Positions 1-13,475 are shown, counted from the first letter of the stretch. The stretch is 64,000 nucleotides of DNA from Caprimulgus europaeus (GCA_907165065.1 OU015528.1:29286515-29350514); one strand, 5' to 3'. Notes: generated by a model from the sequence alone, not told the origin. Numbers and translations: made by a program.

Positions 1-21
1 TTTTTTTTTTTTTTTTTTTTT
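1..21. repeat. Poly-T tract at the window edge
   Basis: The window opens with 21 uninterrupted T. It may continue outside the window, so its true length is unknown. It could be the reverse-strand poly-A tail of a retrocopy, but the next bases do not look like any element I recognise, so I call it only a homopolymer. Confidence 0.85.
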
Positions 22-2814
22 GCTGCAGCCTTACTTCATTAAAAACTAATAGTTTCTTAATTAAATGTGGCTTAATGTCTTGTTGTGGAATTTGAAGAGA
101 TACAGACTATTCCAAAGAAAAAAGTTCCAGAGAATTGTGGCACTGAAGTGAATAAGGAAAGCTATTTTATTGAGAAATGGTAGCTTGACATGTCTGTAAA
201 ATTTAAAGGAGTGGAATGATCTTCAAAACCTCCTAGGAGTTGGAGAAGGAAATTGCATTTGATATAATAGGAAACATTTTTGATTTTTTAATGCAAGGCA
301 ATGTATTCTACATTCTTACTATCAAGAAACTTTTTCAATCTTCTCCTGCCTTTGGGATGACACTTCCGATGACTTTTAAAATGAGAGAAGGCGGCTTACT
401 CAATATATCTGGGGACATTGGAAATACTTGTATGCTTGTCATGGAAATCTGCTGTCTGTTATGAAGTGTGACTATGAAGTTCATTTCATGTAATTACAGA
501 AAACAATTTGATTTTGATTAAATCACATTTATATGTTATTGTGTCACCAATAGGTAAGCATGAAAAAACAAGAATGAAGAATAGATATTTGTAACAGATT
601 TTGTGGGTTTATTTATTTATTTAATACACTGTACCTTAGAGTGGAGTGAAATGAGTACATTTCTTTGTATGGAGTTGTATCATGTTGATCAAATGTTTTG
701 TGGGCCCATAGAGATATTACCTTTGACTGTCATATTTATGACTTTAAATTGCTCCTGAAAATGAGTTATGAATAAAAAACTCAGATTTACCTTTGGGTGT
801 TGTTAATATTTGTATATTTCCATAATAAGTGCATTTTATTTTTTTCTTTATATCTAAAATATTTCTTTAATGTGAAATAATAAAACTCATATATGAGTCT
901 GTTAGTCTTTGTAAGAGGCTCACTGAATCACATAAAAATGCAGATAATGTTCCATTTAGATTAGTCAATGATATATGTGAGTGTCTATAGTTATGGCCAT
1001 TTTTTATGAGCACTGACAGGTGAAAATGTAGAAGGGAAAAAGAAGGAGAAAAGAAGATGGGGTCTTAAAATTTCCTTGCTCATTTCTACAGGAAGTTGTA
1101 ATAGTGATATCTGTCTATGGTTTGAGGCAGACTAAAGCTAAAACTCATCTCTAATCACACATTCAATTGCTAATGAATCTCTCTGGAGATTTTGCATCCA
1201 GAGAACATCTCCTACACCAAAGAATGGTTTCCAAAGGTAAGAATTACAAGTCCTGTTCATGCAATGTACTGTATGAAGTTGGTTTCTCTTTTTAAATCTT
1301 ACCCAAGGACAGAGCTAGTGCAACTACTAAGACCTGTCCTGAAAATGGCACTATCAGTCAATTTCCAGATGTAATCAACTTAATATATCTTCATAGACTT
1401 CTGGAATATTCAGTTTCTTTCCACTCTTGGGTTATTTAATTACTTCAGTTACTAAAAGAACACCATCTGCAGCTTTTTGGCCCATTTTTTCATCCCAGTG
1501 CCAATTGTTCAGTTCTGATGTTAAATGAGGAATACTGGCTGAGTCACAGCTATGCCATGAGCATAAACTCGTCACACATTTGCAGTTTGCCTTGGACTTG
1601 CCATCATCCAGGTACGAAGCCTCAATGGAGATCATGGCTTCAACTATAGTCTACAGATACTTGGCTACTAGCTGCTCTTTTAGAACAGTGGGTGATGACA
1701 AGTAAGATATGATATATATTTTTATTTGCCTTTACACAGGCGATCAATCATGGTAAATTTTACACAGTAAGGACGATTGACTTGTGCACTTCAGCACAAA
1801 ATTGCACTCCAATTAAGTGCAAACAAGACATTAATGAAATGAAATAATTAAAATATTATATTATTAAAATATAATTTTGTCCAAGTTTGTTAGGTTTTTT
1901 TTTGTTGTTGTTTGTGGTTTTGCAGAGTTTTTTGACATGTGTGTGGTTTTTTATTTTTTAGCGTTTTTTGTGTTTATATGTGCTAATGCTGCTACAGATC
2001 TAACAAGGATTCTGAGTATAAATGTCTGAACTCCTACTAATTTTATTTCATTCGATAATGGCAGTCTTTTGAAGCTTTCTTTACCTAAAAGTGCCATCTT
2101 TCAAACGGAGACTTGAGACATCAGACAGAAGCACTCGTTAATGTTTACTATTCATTTTTCATAGCAAGCTAAAAAGAGCACAGAGGAGTTTTTACACTAT
2201 CATCTCTACAAGAAAATATGTTATTGTAAAATGCAACTTGCTGTTATTGCTGGTATTATCATGAACAATGTACCCATTATCACTTTGCAGAGGGCTTCTT
2301 ATCCTGTTATTTGCTTTGAGTCTTGCAAAGTGTACTTATTGTGGAGAGCTTGCTTATTACTCAACTTGTAGATACTTCTGCTTTTTTTCAGTCTTTCTTT
2401 CATCTAAAGAAAACAACAACAATGCTTTGTTTGGTTGGGAGGCAGAAGAGTTGAGTTACTTTTTATTTTCTCAAGTGCCTTATTATTGCAATGACTTCAA
2501 AAATGAAAAATTAAACCTGATAGGAGGAAAAAAAAATGGAGTTTTGAGGGGATCTTATGCCCATCTTGCTACTGAATGTAGTTATTTCTTTGTGTCATGG
2601 AAGTATCAGAAGTTTGTTTTAGCTGTCAGCACTGCACTACCTATTTTACCTATTTTACATTTCTCCAAATGTATTTTTTCTTACAGAAAAGCCATTGTTT
2701 CTATTTCACAGCTGACTAGCAAAGGAAGAGCATACTTTGGGACAAACTTAGTCAAGTGAGAAAGTAGTAAATTACTTTATGCAAGCATTCTAATATTTAA
2801 GTCAAGTCCTTTAT
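22..2814. other. Unique AT-rich non-coding sequence
   Basis: No supported gene or recognisable repeat. The longest open frame (2268-2759, plus, 163 codons) is rich in F, Y, L and S as expected from AT-rich non-coding DNA, has no domain I recognise and no flanking splice context I can defend. A G/T-rich low-complexity run lies near 1893-1960. Consistent with intergenic or intronic DNA. Confidence 0.6.
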
Positions 2815-3064
2815 CACAGAATCATAGAACTGTTTGGGTTGGAAGAGACCTTTAAAGATTATCTGTTCCAACCATCCCGCCATGGGCAGGGATATCTTTC
2901 ACTTAGATCAGGTTGCTCAAAGCCATATCCAGCCTGACCTTGAACACTTTGAAATTTGCCTATTTGCATCGCACAGACTGATGGTGAAGTCCTTCTTGTC
3001 AGTGTTTACCCCATCTTCTACATATATACAACAATCCTCTGTTCAAACTGTTACTTGCTCCTAA
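2815..3064 (-). mobile_element. CR1 LINE 3' fragment (minus strand)
   Basis: The plus strand begins with octamer-like bases (TCACAGAATCATAGAA) followed by the conserved stretch for 'ggttggaagagacctttaaa', then 'ggttgctcaaagcc' and 'ccagcctgacctt'. This is the 3' untranslated tail and extreme C-terminal coding end of a CR1 non-LTR retrotransposon inserted in reverse. The match is clear to about 2960 and weaker to 3064, so the inner boundary is approximate. As usual for CR1 it is 5'-truncated; no reverse-transcriptase domain remains. Confidence 0.88.
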
Positions 3065-6000
3065 TTACCTTATTATTCATGAAAAGGAACAAATGTTGTT
3101 GGGAAAGAATGTACAGGTGAAGCAAAGCATTTTTTTTTGCAAGTTATTTTTTACATAGTCCTCTACAGTAGTATCCATATCTAGGTTTTGCTTTCAGTAA
3201 GCTGCTTCCTCTACCTAGCATGCTTGATTTGTTTTGTTTAGTTAATTATATGAATTGTCATAGGTGGAGCTCCTTTGCTGTACCAGCAATCCCATTACAT
3301 TTGGGCATTATACTAATTACTGAGGTATGCCAGATATAAGGGTTCAGTGTATCAGGATGCTAGAAAGTAAGCTGGAATCTTCATGGTCATTTTACTCGTA
3401 AAAATTCAAGCTGGCAAGAAGCTGAAGCAGCATGGTAATGAACGGCAGTTGCCTAATTAGCTTAGCAACAGAATTTCACTAATGTATTTAAAATAATAAT
3501 AATAAAAAATAATTAAATGCCCTAAGTTGTGAACCATGAGCATTAAACACTTTTTAATTAGCAAATTGTTTAAGATAAGTGCTTTTATAGGACTTTGTAT
3601 ATGTCGAAGGCTGGTTTTTTTTTCTGTGAAGAATATTTTAAAATTCTGTCAGCATCCTTTAAGACAAAGTATTCAGAGCAATGTTATTTATATACAGCAG
3701 TGTGGTGTGGGCCAGATTTGTGACTCATACCTTCTGCATCATTTAAAAATCGTAGAGAGGTCATAGGACAGCAAGGAAGGTCCAAGAGAAATTTCTACTG
3801 GCATGGAAATTCTCAGGAGTTATTGGAAATGCACAGCTGTTGCTTACCCTGCTCAGTTACAATGTAGAGGCAGCACTCTGTCTATGTTCAGCCACAGAAG
3901 GACTTTGGCTGCTCCAAATAGCACAGGGGCTCAAGTCTGTTCCAGGAATCAGGAGGCAAAGCATGAACTCAGTATCTTGGGAGCTCTGCAACTACATCCT
4001 CAGGGCACCTTCTGTCCTCAGTGCCTTGTGGTGGGTTGGGGTGCTCCCCCTTCACTCCACACTACTGCCATTTCAGAGGGGATGGTAAGACAGCTTCCCT
4101 GTCTTACTGGCTTTACTGTAGATACTCTACACTGTGGACCTCATAGTGGGGAATGCCATATAAGCATACCATTTCCTCTCCTCCAAGTAATGAGGGCTGT
4201 GACTATGCCAGCTGGGACCACCAGCTGAGGGAACAATCGCCTCTCAGCAGTCAGACTAGCTGATTGGCTTTTAGTTTGCTCACCAATAGGTATTTTAGGG
4301 ACATAGTCAATGAAAGAAGAGTGAAAAACTAGTCTAATTTATTGTGTGACAGACTGGAAAGTGCAAACAGGGTGACACACCATGTGTGACTTTAATACCA
4401 AAGACTACAGGACACAGTATTTTCTAAGCTTCTATACTGAAAGTAAGTAAAACTGTAGTTGAGATTGAGCTGATATTATCTCTTGCCAGAGAAGAGTCCA
4501 GACTCCATGTTATTCTCAGGTTTTTGCTCTGGTTAAAAGTTTGTTTGGTTGGTTGGTTTTGGTTGTTTTGGGGTTTTTTATTTGCCTGTTTGTTTTTTTC
4601 CCTTTAGGTCAGAATTTTTTTTCCTGTCCTTTTTTCTCTTTTCATCAGCCTCTTAGTTATGCAAAATCAGCACTCTATACCCTACTGAAGCTTTGCAACA
4701 CCCACCACAGCATCTACTTTATCCTTATGGCTGGGACTACTGAAACACCTGCACTTTCTTACTACTTCTGCATGGTTTTGTACATGTGTGCACATACCAC
4801 ACTATTTTGGTCTATGTTATTAGTAGTATAGATTCCATAAAAGCCTCAGGTTATATATTCTTTATTATTGAATCAGCTTTTCTTTTTAGTTCCTTTCCTG
4901 ACAGCTGCCTGGGCAGGTTATTTTGAAAATACATATCATCTCAACTTCACAGCTGCATCTAACTTTGATTTGGCAGATAGAAAAGATGTTTGCCTTAAAA
5001 TATCTAAAAGGACAACAGAAAACACAGTGATTTTTTGCTTTTCTGTGCTTGCAATGGTTGGTATTCACAGCTGTCTGAAAATACATCATAAGGGTTTTCG
5101 TTCTAAGTTAAAAGCTTTGTTAAAATATTGGAAACATTGGTTTCTAAATTACTATTTGGGAATTAAGTGACCTGCATTTCAGAAGATGAGATGCTGATGA
5201 CAGCACGGTAGAACAGTATGATGTAGTATTCAGCAGCCTTTATATTGTTGAGTGTTACACAAGTCAGGAGAAAAAATGTCATTCTATTTCTATGACTCCC
5301 TTTCCTCCTTTCCTCCTTGTTCTGCACTTCTCCTTGAACCAAGAACTGTGTATGCAATTTCTCCTTCCTATCAGCTCTTTTGCTAGTCAGACTAGTCAGG
5401 AAGCCCACAGCCCATTACTGCAAGTCTACAGTGACAAAACCAATGTTTGTACTGTGACATATACAAATTGCAGATAAAATATCTTCCTTAGATAGTCTTG
5501 CAAACAAGCAAACAAAAAAATACCACAAAAACACATGGCATAAATGCCGGTAGGATAATTATCAATCTCACAAACACAGGTGAATCAAAATAAGAAGGTA
5601 CTCATCAATAATTTATGTAAATCTCACAATAATCTCACAGATTATTACATTTCTCTAACCTTAAAAAGAGAGTCATTGAGTACTTGGTTCATTAAAAAAT
5701 ATGAGGATAAATTTAGTTTACTTTCAATTTTTTTTTTCCTTCTCAGTTTATGAGACTTTGTACTACCAGAAAATTAAATGCTTTTTTTCCTGTCTTTGAC
5801 ATCAGGACATCCTTAATTGCCTGAAGAATTATGTCTATAAAACAATCAAACTTTCCTTGAATTAGTAGGTTTCTCAGCTTGCTTGCTGCATGAATGAATA
5901 AAACTTTAATGATTCCAGCCAAAGTATTTCGTTCAACAATTTAGTGGAAGACTTTACATTGCTTCATCTCTTGCCATAACAGATTTCTCTGAGGAGAAAA

Positions 6001-9000
6001 TAATTAATCCCTTTCAGTTCAGCTTCACAGAGACAATTTTTTTTTTAAATTATTATTATACGAACTTTAAGAGGTACATTTCTTTTCACCCTGAAATAAA
6101 GGGTCTCTGCAGAATTCCAATAGTTCTACTCTTCAAAGTTACTAGACCAGAAGTTTTGAGCTTTTTAATATTTTGAGACAACGAAAATGGAAATTTAGGG
6201 ATGGACTGAGGTCCAAAATTGCACCCTCAGTCAAGCATTAGAACTTTGTGAAATAAAGTATACCGTTTCCAACAAGCCCATCTCAATCTCCAAAGCACAT
6301 ATGGACATCAAGTCTTCAGCATCATGTCATTCATTCTTGAAGATCCACTTCTGTTACTCCTGTGACTTGCTAATGTAGGCAGAGCTGTTAAGGTTCTTCA
6401 GGAGGATCTTAAATAAAAACTCGGCTGCAGTATTAATGCAAGTGCAGATTATTTATCAGTAAAGTACTCTTCTGATTAAATAAAAAGAGGAGTGTGTATA
6501 GAATCAGGGAAAGCAATAAACTGCACACTGCAAATCACTGCTTCTGTGGAAGGCAGCCTGTTGCTTATTAGCATTATGAATTAAAAGATTAATGCATTTT
6601 TCTGCTTATCATAAGCTGGCCTGTCACATTATATACAGTATTTTTTTTTTTTAATACTTCATTGTCAAGGTGGCTATGTGTCATCAAGAGAAAGGAAAAT
6701 AGAATCTGAGCCCCTATATACTGATTAAGCCATATGGATGCTTATCCTAGAACAGATATTATCAAGGATTAGTCATTGGGGAAGCTGCAACTGCCAGGAG
6801 TCTCTTGGAGTCAGTCCCTATGCATTGTGTTGAGTACACCAAAAATCAACAGGACGGAGAGAAAGTAGAAGAAAAGTCTTAACTGCAAAAATAAATATTT
6901 TGTTATGCTATTTGAGCTAATTACATACCTAGAATATATGACTTCAGGAGATCTAGGTGCTGTCTCTGGATCTGAGTTCATTTCATAACCTTGTGCTGAG
7001 ACAGTATGGCCTCAGATGTATGAGTCTCATCCCTCTGACAATCAGCAGAATCTTCAAAGAGTGATTCAGTGCTCTTGCAGGCTTGGCAGGGAGCAGCTAC
7101 AACTAGCCAATGAGAAAGAATAGGCAAAGAACATGTCTCAGCTGATCTCTGATGCCTTGACTGTTGATTAAGGGCTACTCATCAGGAATCTCATAGCTGG
7201 GTTTCAGAATAAGCATAGGAAATTAAAGAGAAAAAATATCCTGCTTTTGAATACTTAAAAACCAAAGGAATTGCCATTAGATAAGGGTGATGGGGACACC
7301 ATTGGTCATAGAGAATTCAAACCCTCATTTACGGCATTATTCTCCAGTTTTGGGTGAGATTGTGACAAGCTGCCTATTCCCTGCCAAGGGCAATTCTGCA
7401 AGATCTGCAAGATTTATGGGGAAAAAATAACACTAAGCAATACAAAATTTGACTGTATCCTAGTAGCCTGAGGGCTTCCTGAGTTCTGGTCTCTTGGAAA
7501 TCCTTAGACATTTTGCACTGAAGAAAAATATATGTGCGTTATCCTGGACACAGGGACAAGAAGTTACTCTTGAAACCATTCAGTGAAGCTATTAGCTACG
7601 CTGTCCGATTGCTACACACTTGAATGAAAACACCATGACTGTGAAATCCTGAACAACTTTAGAATTAACTTGGCCTCTTTTCAGTGGTCTCCACCTAAGA
7701 AGAGACATAACTGGTGTTTGTATACCTCTTCCAACCTATCTTTGAATTTTGATGGTGTTTACAAAGAGACTAGGTGTTTAGATGGTCATATGCAATAGAG
7801 TGTCTGGGATGCAGTGTATAGAGGAGTTTGGAATCCAAAAATTGGAGTCTTCTTTTCTTTAGAATGTTACCGGGGTTGGAGAGCATACTGTTTGAGTTTG
7901 TCTCAACCTAAACAGATTTTGGACTGTCTAAATTTTATCCTTTGCTTGTTCCAACTCCAACATGGAAAATTCTGTAGCCATATCTATTGCTGTTTATAGT
8001 GTTGATCACTGAATGCTATATTAGCCCTAACTTGAGCTTCTGGGCTTTATTATAATACAAATTAAAAAAAATCATAACTGGGGTATTTGAACTATGTAGT
8101 ATTTCCTGCCTTTTCTTGTCCTGGGCCTGGAAGTATGAGGAAGGTTCACAGGAGAAAAATTCAACACTACAATGGCGCCCAGAGACACACTCTGAGTTAA
8201 ACTGAATGACTGAGCTTAATCTGTCTCACAGAGGTACACACTGACACATCATTCATTTAAACCAAATGTCTATGGGTCAGAGAGGTGGGGGTAAACATGA
8301 GAGCTTTTATGCATATAAGTAGTCCCACCACAGGCCTTACTCTGAGGCAGCTTTTTCTCACATTCTTAACTTGAGTTTTACACCTTGAGCTTTTCAGTAC
8401 TGATAATATGCCCTTGCAAACATAAGTTGTTTCAAATGAGCAAAATTGGAGTTTCTTGCTACATGACTAATTAGCATAGGCAATCTCTTGTCTCATAGCA
8501 ACCTAGATCTGATGATGAACACCTGCCAGCCCAGATGGTTTGGGGAGGAATTTTCTAGTTTAATATAATAAAGTGCTGTTGCTGAACTGCCTCAAACTAT
8601 TATTTAACAAGAATTTTGCAAAAGTCTGAAAAGTGATTATTGTGAAATCTTAACAAATAAGCAACTCTAAAATTGTCATGTTCAAGTGTCATCACTTGTC
8701 AAGGCATGGCTTTTAAATAATACATGGCTTTTACATCTTACTCTGTCTATGTGTGCTAACAATAGTATCGAAAAGGCATAAACTCAGGACTACTACTCTC
8801 ATTACAAGATTTCCTTGTTCTAATTGCAGTCTATTGTTCTAAAAAGACGATCAGACAAACTTAATGAGTTGTAGTAGAAGATTTTTGTAAAATTTCAGAG
8901 AAATGTTAAAGTATATTAACTCTTAAATATTTATTGAAATGTGCCTTGTAATTTATGGCAATATTTCAGCACAGCTATGTAGAGAAATACAAAATGTATC

Positions 9001-10482
9001 TCTGTGCTACAGATATTGTTGCAGCAACCTCATAATTTACTGCTGAAATTCTGATCTCACTGATGTCAAAAATACCAAGATTTTAGTCACCAAACATGGG
9101 GAACCCTGAAAATATAATTTTTTTTTTCCTATCTATGCATTTTTAAAGAAGATAAACTTTTTTTAAGCCCTTTATTCAATCTTATTTATGATACTTTGGA
9201 GAGATTAAGAAATCTCTCTGAAAAGAGCAACATTATTAGTCTGAATTAAAACTCTGTATCATGATTCTCTTTTGCATTATAAAATCTAACTTCAAATTTG
9301 ACTCAAATTAACAGATTAACTTTTCTGTGGCTACATACTTTACTTCAGTTTTAATATCTTCTCTTGGAAATTTTGAGTACTCCGTATTTTGTCTTAGGTT
9401 TCTTTATATGATATTAAATAATCAATTCTAGACATGGTGAGATGGATTTATGATAAAAATGCTTAGGGTTAAAAAAAATTTGTAATGATTTTCCCCCTTG
9501 TCCCTGTATTTCCCCTTCTTTTTATAAAACCATTCAATATGAAAAATGAAGAGTTTATTTAAAAAGACTAGTTTACTCTGAAGCTGCAGAAACAACTTTG
9601 GCAGGCACTACATATGCTAATATATTCCCAAACTGGAATTTATCAATTCTAGTGATCCATGAGTCAGAAAAAAATCTGTTTCAGTTTGAGTCAAGTATTG
9701 ACTTAGCAGCATTAACAATAAAGCCTTGTTTTTTCTCAGTAGTCTAAACAGAAATCCTTGAGAAAATATGTAAGGTGCATAAAGTCTTATGTGTCAGTTT
9801 ACATTCCCTTCCCCAATGAAAATAACACTTTATATTATATGTAAGATTTGAAATGAGAGTGTTTCACCATTCACTTACCATTCATTGTAGATATAGTGTA
9901 CAATTTACTCTACTTACACATTCCAGAGTAGTATTTGCTAACAGTCTTCAACTGAGAAAGAAAAATAGCCCATATCATTGGCCACTTAGAACTGGAAGAA
10001 CAATAACTTCCTAATATCAGAGAGAAATTCATATTCTCCCCAAAACACCATCAAACCACAAGGCAAAATAGGTGACATCACCAAAATCAAGACTGACAGA
10101 TATTTCAGAAAGGATGTGATGAAAGTAGTATAACTGTCATCCAAGTATTTCTTCAAATCAAAGTCCTTGGAAACCGCAGAAGCCCTCAGATATGCATGTA
10201 TGTGCATGGTCGTATATACACATATACAAATATGTGCTTGTGTATTTAGCACAAAAGAAAGGGAGATTAAGATTAAAGGAAGAATATTCAGAATAGGATG
10301 AGCCAGTTTATTTTAGATGCCAGAGGGCATTGTTTAGGCAGATAATGTGAGATTTCTGAGCAGAGCTCCATAATGGATCTATTTTTAAGTTCTGTATCAG
10401 GTTAAAAATTGAGCTAGAATATTAATTTTCTCCTGAGATGAATGGATTGGCATAATATCTATCAAAAAATCCATTATACTAG
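3065..10482. other. Unique AT-rich non-coding sequence
   Basis: About 7.4 kb with no gene or dated repeat that I can support. The segment at 3800-4230 is somewhat richer in G+C and open in two overlapping plus frames (141 and 82 codons), but neither translation resembles a known family. T/G-rich low-complexity runs occur near 4540-4600. Other open frames (for example 4541-4831 and 4868-5170) look like chance. Confidence 0.55.
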
Positions 10483-10639
10483 TGTATTGGGTTTGCGTGG
10501 CAAGGTTTTTGGTAGCAGTGGGGGAGGGGACATGGGGTGGCTTCTGTGAGAGAAGCTGCCAGAAGCTTCCCCCATGTCCGACCCGACATAGCCAATGCCA
10601 GCGGCTACAGCAACGGACCCGCCGCTGGCCAAGGCCGAG

Positions 10640-10675
10640 CCAATCAGTAACGCCTCTGTGATAACATAATTAAGA
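10640..10675 (+). promoter_or_regulatory. LTR promoter: CCAAT box and AT-rich core
   Basis: CCAATCAG (10640-10647) is followed within about 30 bases by an AT-rich stretch (ATAACATAATTAAG, about 10662-10675), the layout of a retroviral U3 promoter. The second copy of the family keeps the same arrangement at 22992-23028. Activity is inferred. Confidence 0.5.
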
Positions 10676-10889
10676 AAAAAAAAAGGAAGGGAGAAAAAAA
10701 AAAGCTGCACACTTTGCAGCTGGAGAGAGGAGTGAGAAGATGTAAGAGAAACAACTCCGCAGACACCAAGGTCAGTGAAGAAGGAGGGGGAGGGAATGGG
10801 CTCCAGGCGCCGGAGCAGCGATTCCCCGCAACCTGTGGTGAAAGACCAGGGTGAAGCGGGCTGTCCCCCTGCAGCCCCTGGAGGTCCAT

Positions 10890-11220
10890 GGTGGTGCAGA
10901 TGACCACCTGTAGCCCGTGGAGGACCCCACGCCAGAGCAGGTGGATGCCGAAGGAGGCTGTGACCCCGCAGGAAGCCCGCGCTGGAGCAGGTTCCTGTCA
11001 GGACCTGTAGCCCGTGGAGAGAGGAGCCCACGCCGGAGCAGGTTTGCTGGCAGGACTTGTGACCCCGTGGGGGACCCGCGCTGGAGCAGTCCCTTCCTGA
11101 AGGACTGCACACCATGGAATGGACCCAGACTGGAGCAGCTGTCAGTCATGGGAAGGACTCACATTGGAGCAGTTGGTGGAGGACTGTCTCCCGTGAGAGG
11201 GACCCCACGCTGGTGCGGGG
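10890..11220 (+). repeat. Degenerate ~50-bp tandem repeats inside LTR copy 1
   Basis: Units share the pattern 'cccgtgg...gaccc.cgc.ggagcagg'. The anchor GAGCAG (or close variants) occurs at 10894, 10935, 10985, 11036, 11084, 11133 and 11167, mostly 48-51 bp apart. A plus frame through the array is open for 142 codons (10917-11345) and minus frames are open for up to 213 codons. Openness on both strands fits GC-rich repeats with few stop triplets, so I do not call a gene. Confidence 0.75.
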
Positions 11221-11423
11221 GAAGGAGACCTCCCCCTGAGGAGGAAGCAGCGGCAGAAACACCGTGTGATGAACTGACCCCAACCCCATTCCCTGTCCCC
11301 CTGTGCTGCTGGGGGGAGGAGGTGGAAAATCGGGAAAGAGATTAAGCCCGGGAAGAAGGGAGGGATGGGGGAGGTGTTTTAAGATTTGGTTTTACTTCTC
11401 ATTCTCCTCTGATTTTGATTTGT

Positions 11424-11429
11424 AATAAA
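11424..11429 (+). terminator. Polyadenylation signal AATAAA in LTR copy 1
   Basis: An exact AATAAA follows the tandem-repeat part of the LTR and precedes its final ~190 bases. This places the likely R/U5 boundary shortly after it. In the second copy the equivalent bases have mutated (AATTAA), but a shifted AATAAA is present at 23790-23795. Confidence 0.6.
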
Positions 11430-11625
11430 GTAAATTTGTTTTTTCCCCCAAGTCGAGTCTGTTTTGCCCGTGCCAGTAACTGGTGAGTGATCTCTCTCTG
11501 TCCTTATCTCCACCCACGAGCTTTTCGTTATAATTTTCTCCCCCTGCCCATTTGAGGAGGGGGAGTGATAGAGTGGGCTTTGGTGGGCATCCGGTCTCTA
11601 GCCAGGGTTAACCCACCACAACTAG

Positions 11626-13269
11626 TCTATGGATACTCTTGTATAAATGACTAAATATGTATAGACACATATACATATTTTGAAAATGTAGTATGTATAG
11701 GAGTCAGGACTATGAACTTCATCATATTTCCAGTTCAGCATAGCTTAGAAATATTTTTTCTCCAGGAGCATGGAGAGGCCACTGTATTCCTAAGTGACAA
11801 CATATGAAACAATTCTTTTAGGAAGTTAGAATGTTACGGACGCATTTGGGTAAATTAGAATTTTTTAGCCTGCTGTAATTTTTAAATTGTGTTTTTCCTT
11901 CCTTCTTGATTCCTTATCACATGTGAACATTTATTTTGTGTACTGTTCATCTCAGCAGCTTCTCAGTGTTTCTATCTGCTCCTTGTTCCAAGATCCAACA
12001 GTTGCCTCTGCGGTTCATCAACACTGCTTACAACTTCTCTTCAGAAATTGTTCCTCTTTTACTGCAGTAGCATGGTATTTTCAAATGTCTAGTCTGTTAG
12101 ATAAAGAGAAAAAAACCCCACAAAATAAAAAATCACCTGAGTGCTGTCAGAGCTACACCTAATTTCTACATTTCTGTCTATGCTGCTTGGTACTTGTTAA
12201 TATTATAAATAGAGGCAGCAAGGTAATTTGAAGTAAAAGATGAATTGTACTCTGTCAAGCTGCATGAGATGTAAGGGTATGCATGCAGTGTCCTCGGATG
12301 GAAATTATGAATCATTGATTTGAATTCTTCAGCTAATGGTCAAACCCCCAGAACTGCGTGATTTGTAACAGCTGTAAGAATTCATACTCATGAGTCAGTC
12401 TAAAAAACATTGAAGCCATTTTATTTTGTATTTAGTTCCTTGTGATTTTCATAACAGCAATTTTTCTGTTAACTTGGAGTGCCAGTCGTAACATAACAGA
12501 AACTGCATTGAATTCTTCCTTTGCTATATATTTCATCCTTTAACTAATCAGCAGTACAATCAACATTCAAAATAAGACCTATCTATAATTCACTCAACTC
12601 TATACTCTCATGTGAGATCACAGAACCAAATTCAGAATGAACACTGTGGAAGTAAAACATAATCTACCTAGGACCTTTCAAGATGAAGTTGTAACAGTCT
12701 AACAAAATTTATTTCATAACATTTGAAAAGAGTTTATTAGGACAGAAGGAAAAAAAAAACCCTAGAAAATACTCCTGTAAAGAAATTCAGTGTTCAGTAA
12801 TAGAACATGGGTATTATGCTATACCTATACAACCACATTATTAAGTATAAAAATTTATGCAGCTGTTGTCTCTGTTTTACAGCTTCAGAATGATTATCAG
12901 GGCCATTCATAGGAACAATTTCCTAACTGAAACAATTTCCAAATTTACTAACTGAAAGGTGTGACCAAAACACTCAAGATAATGAGTTTTTTTCTAGCTT
13001 GGTCTCCTTTCCCACTGTAGGATAAACACCAGTTCTTAACACTAAAAAAAATATGGTGAACAGTACAAAATCTCTGAGGAATGTTCTTTGGAATTACAAA
13101 TTAATCTATCCACCTGCCCAAGTTCCAGGCTTTTTTATACTTGCTTTCCACAGACATTGAAGAAATACAGTTTACTGGCATGAATGCTATGGAAAGCAGT
13201 GTTAAATTACCTTTAAAATTTTTGGTGAAGGGGTTTGATCTCTCATCTGATTAGGGAACAGAAATAATT
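11626..13269. other. Unique AT-rich non-coding sequence
   Basis: No supported gene or recognised repeat. The longest frame (11887-12162, 91 codons) is serine- and leucine-rich without a known domain. Confidence 0.55.
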
Positions 13270-13475
13270 CATAGAATCATAGAACACCAGGTTGGAAGGG
13301 ACCTCAAGGATCATCTGGTCCAACCTTTGTCAGTAAAAACATGATCTAGACAAGATGGCCCAGCACCCTGTCCAGATGAATCTTGAAAGTGTACAATGTT
13401 GGAAAATCCACCACTTCCCTGGGGAGATTATTCCAATGGCTGATTGCTCTTGTTCAGAAAATTTCTTTGCAATTT
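13270..13475 (-). mobile_element. CR1 LINE 3' fragment (minus strand)
   Basis: Starts with TCATAGAATCATAGAA, the inverted CR1 terminal octamers, then 'ggttggaagggacctcaagg' and 'atcatctggtccaacc', and continues with the expected 'cagcaccctgtccag', 'aaatccaccacttccctgggga' and 'attgctcttgttcagaaa'. A short 5'-truncated CR1 tail inserted in reverse. The proximal boundary is judged by eye. Confidence 0.9.

Larger units (their letters stand above)
10483..11620 (+). mobile_element. Solo LTR, GC-rich family, copy 1
   Basis: A 1138-bp long terminal repeat that begins TGTATTGG and ends CCCACCACA, flanked by the perfect 5-bp target-site duplication ACTAG (10478-10482 and 11621-11625). It carries a CCAAT box (10640-10647), an AT-rich TATA-like stretch just downstream (about 10660-10675), degenerate ~50-bp tandem repeats (about 10890-11220) and a polyadenylation signal AATAAA (11424-11429). 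It therefore reads in the plus direction. No internal retroviral region is attached, so it is a solo LTR left by recombination between two LTRs. It is much richer in G+C and CpG than its surroundings. It resembles a widespread avian endogenous-retrovirus LTR; I do not assign a family name. Confidence 0.92.

Noticed and set aside
2268..2759. 163-codon plus-strand open frame
   Set aside because: Low-complexity F/Y/L/S-rich translation, no domain I recognise, no defensible promoter or splice context.
3803..4228. 141-codon plus-strand open frame in a slightly GC-richer patch
   Set aside because: A second overlapping plus frame is also open, and the translation resembles no known family; chance openness is likely.
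8165..8190. TGGCGCCCAGAGACA resembling a retroviral primer-binding site, with a TATA-like stretch near 8310
   Set aside because: Order is wrong for an LTR followed by a primer-binding site, no TG...CA boundaries are visible and no gag follows; likely chance.
10474..11149. Minus-strand frames of 213 and 125 codons
   Set aside because: They lie antisense to the repeats of the GC-rich LTR; openness on both strands follows from few stop triplets in these repeats.
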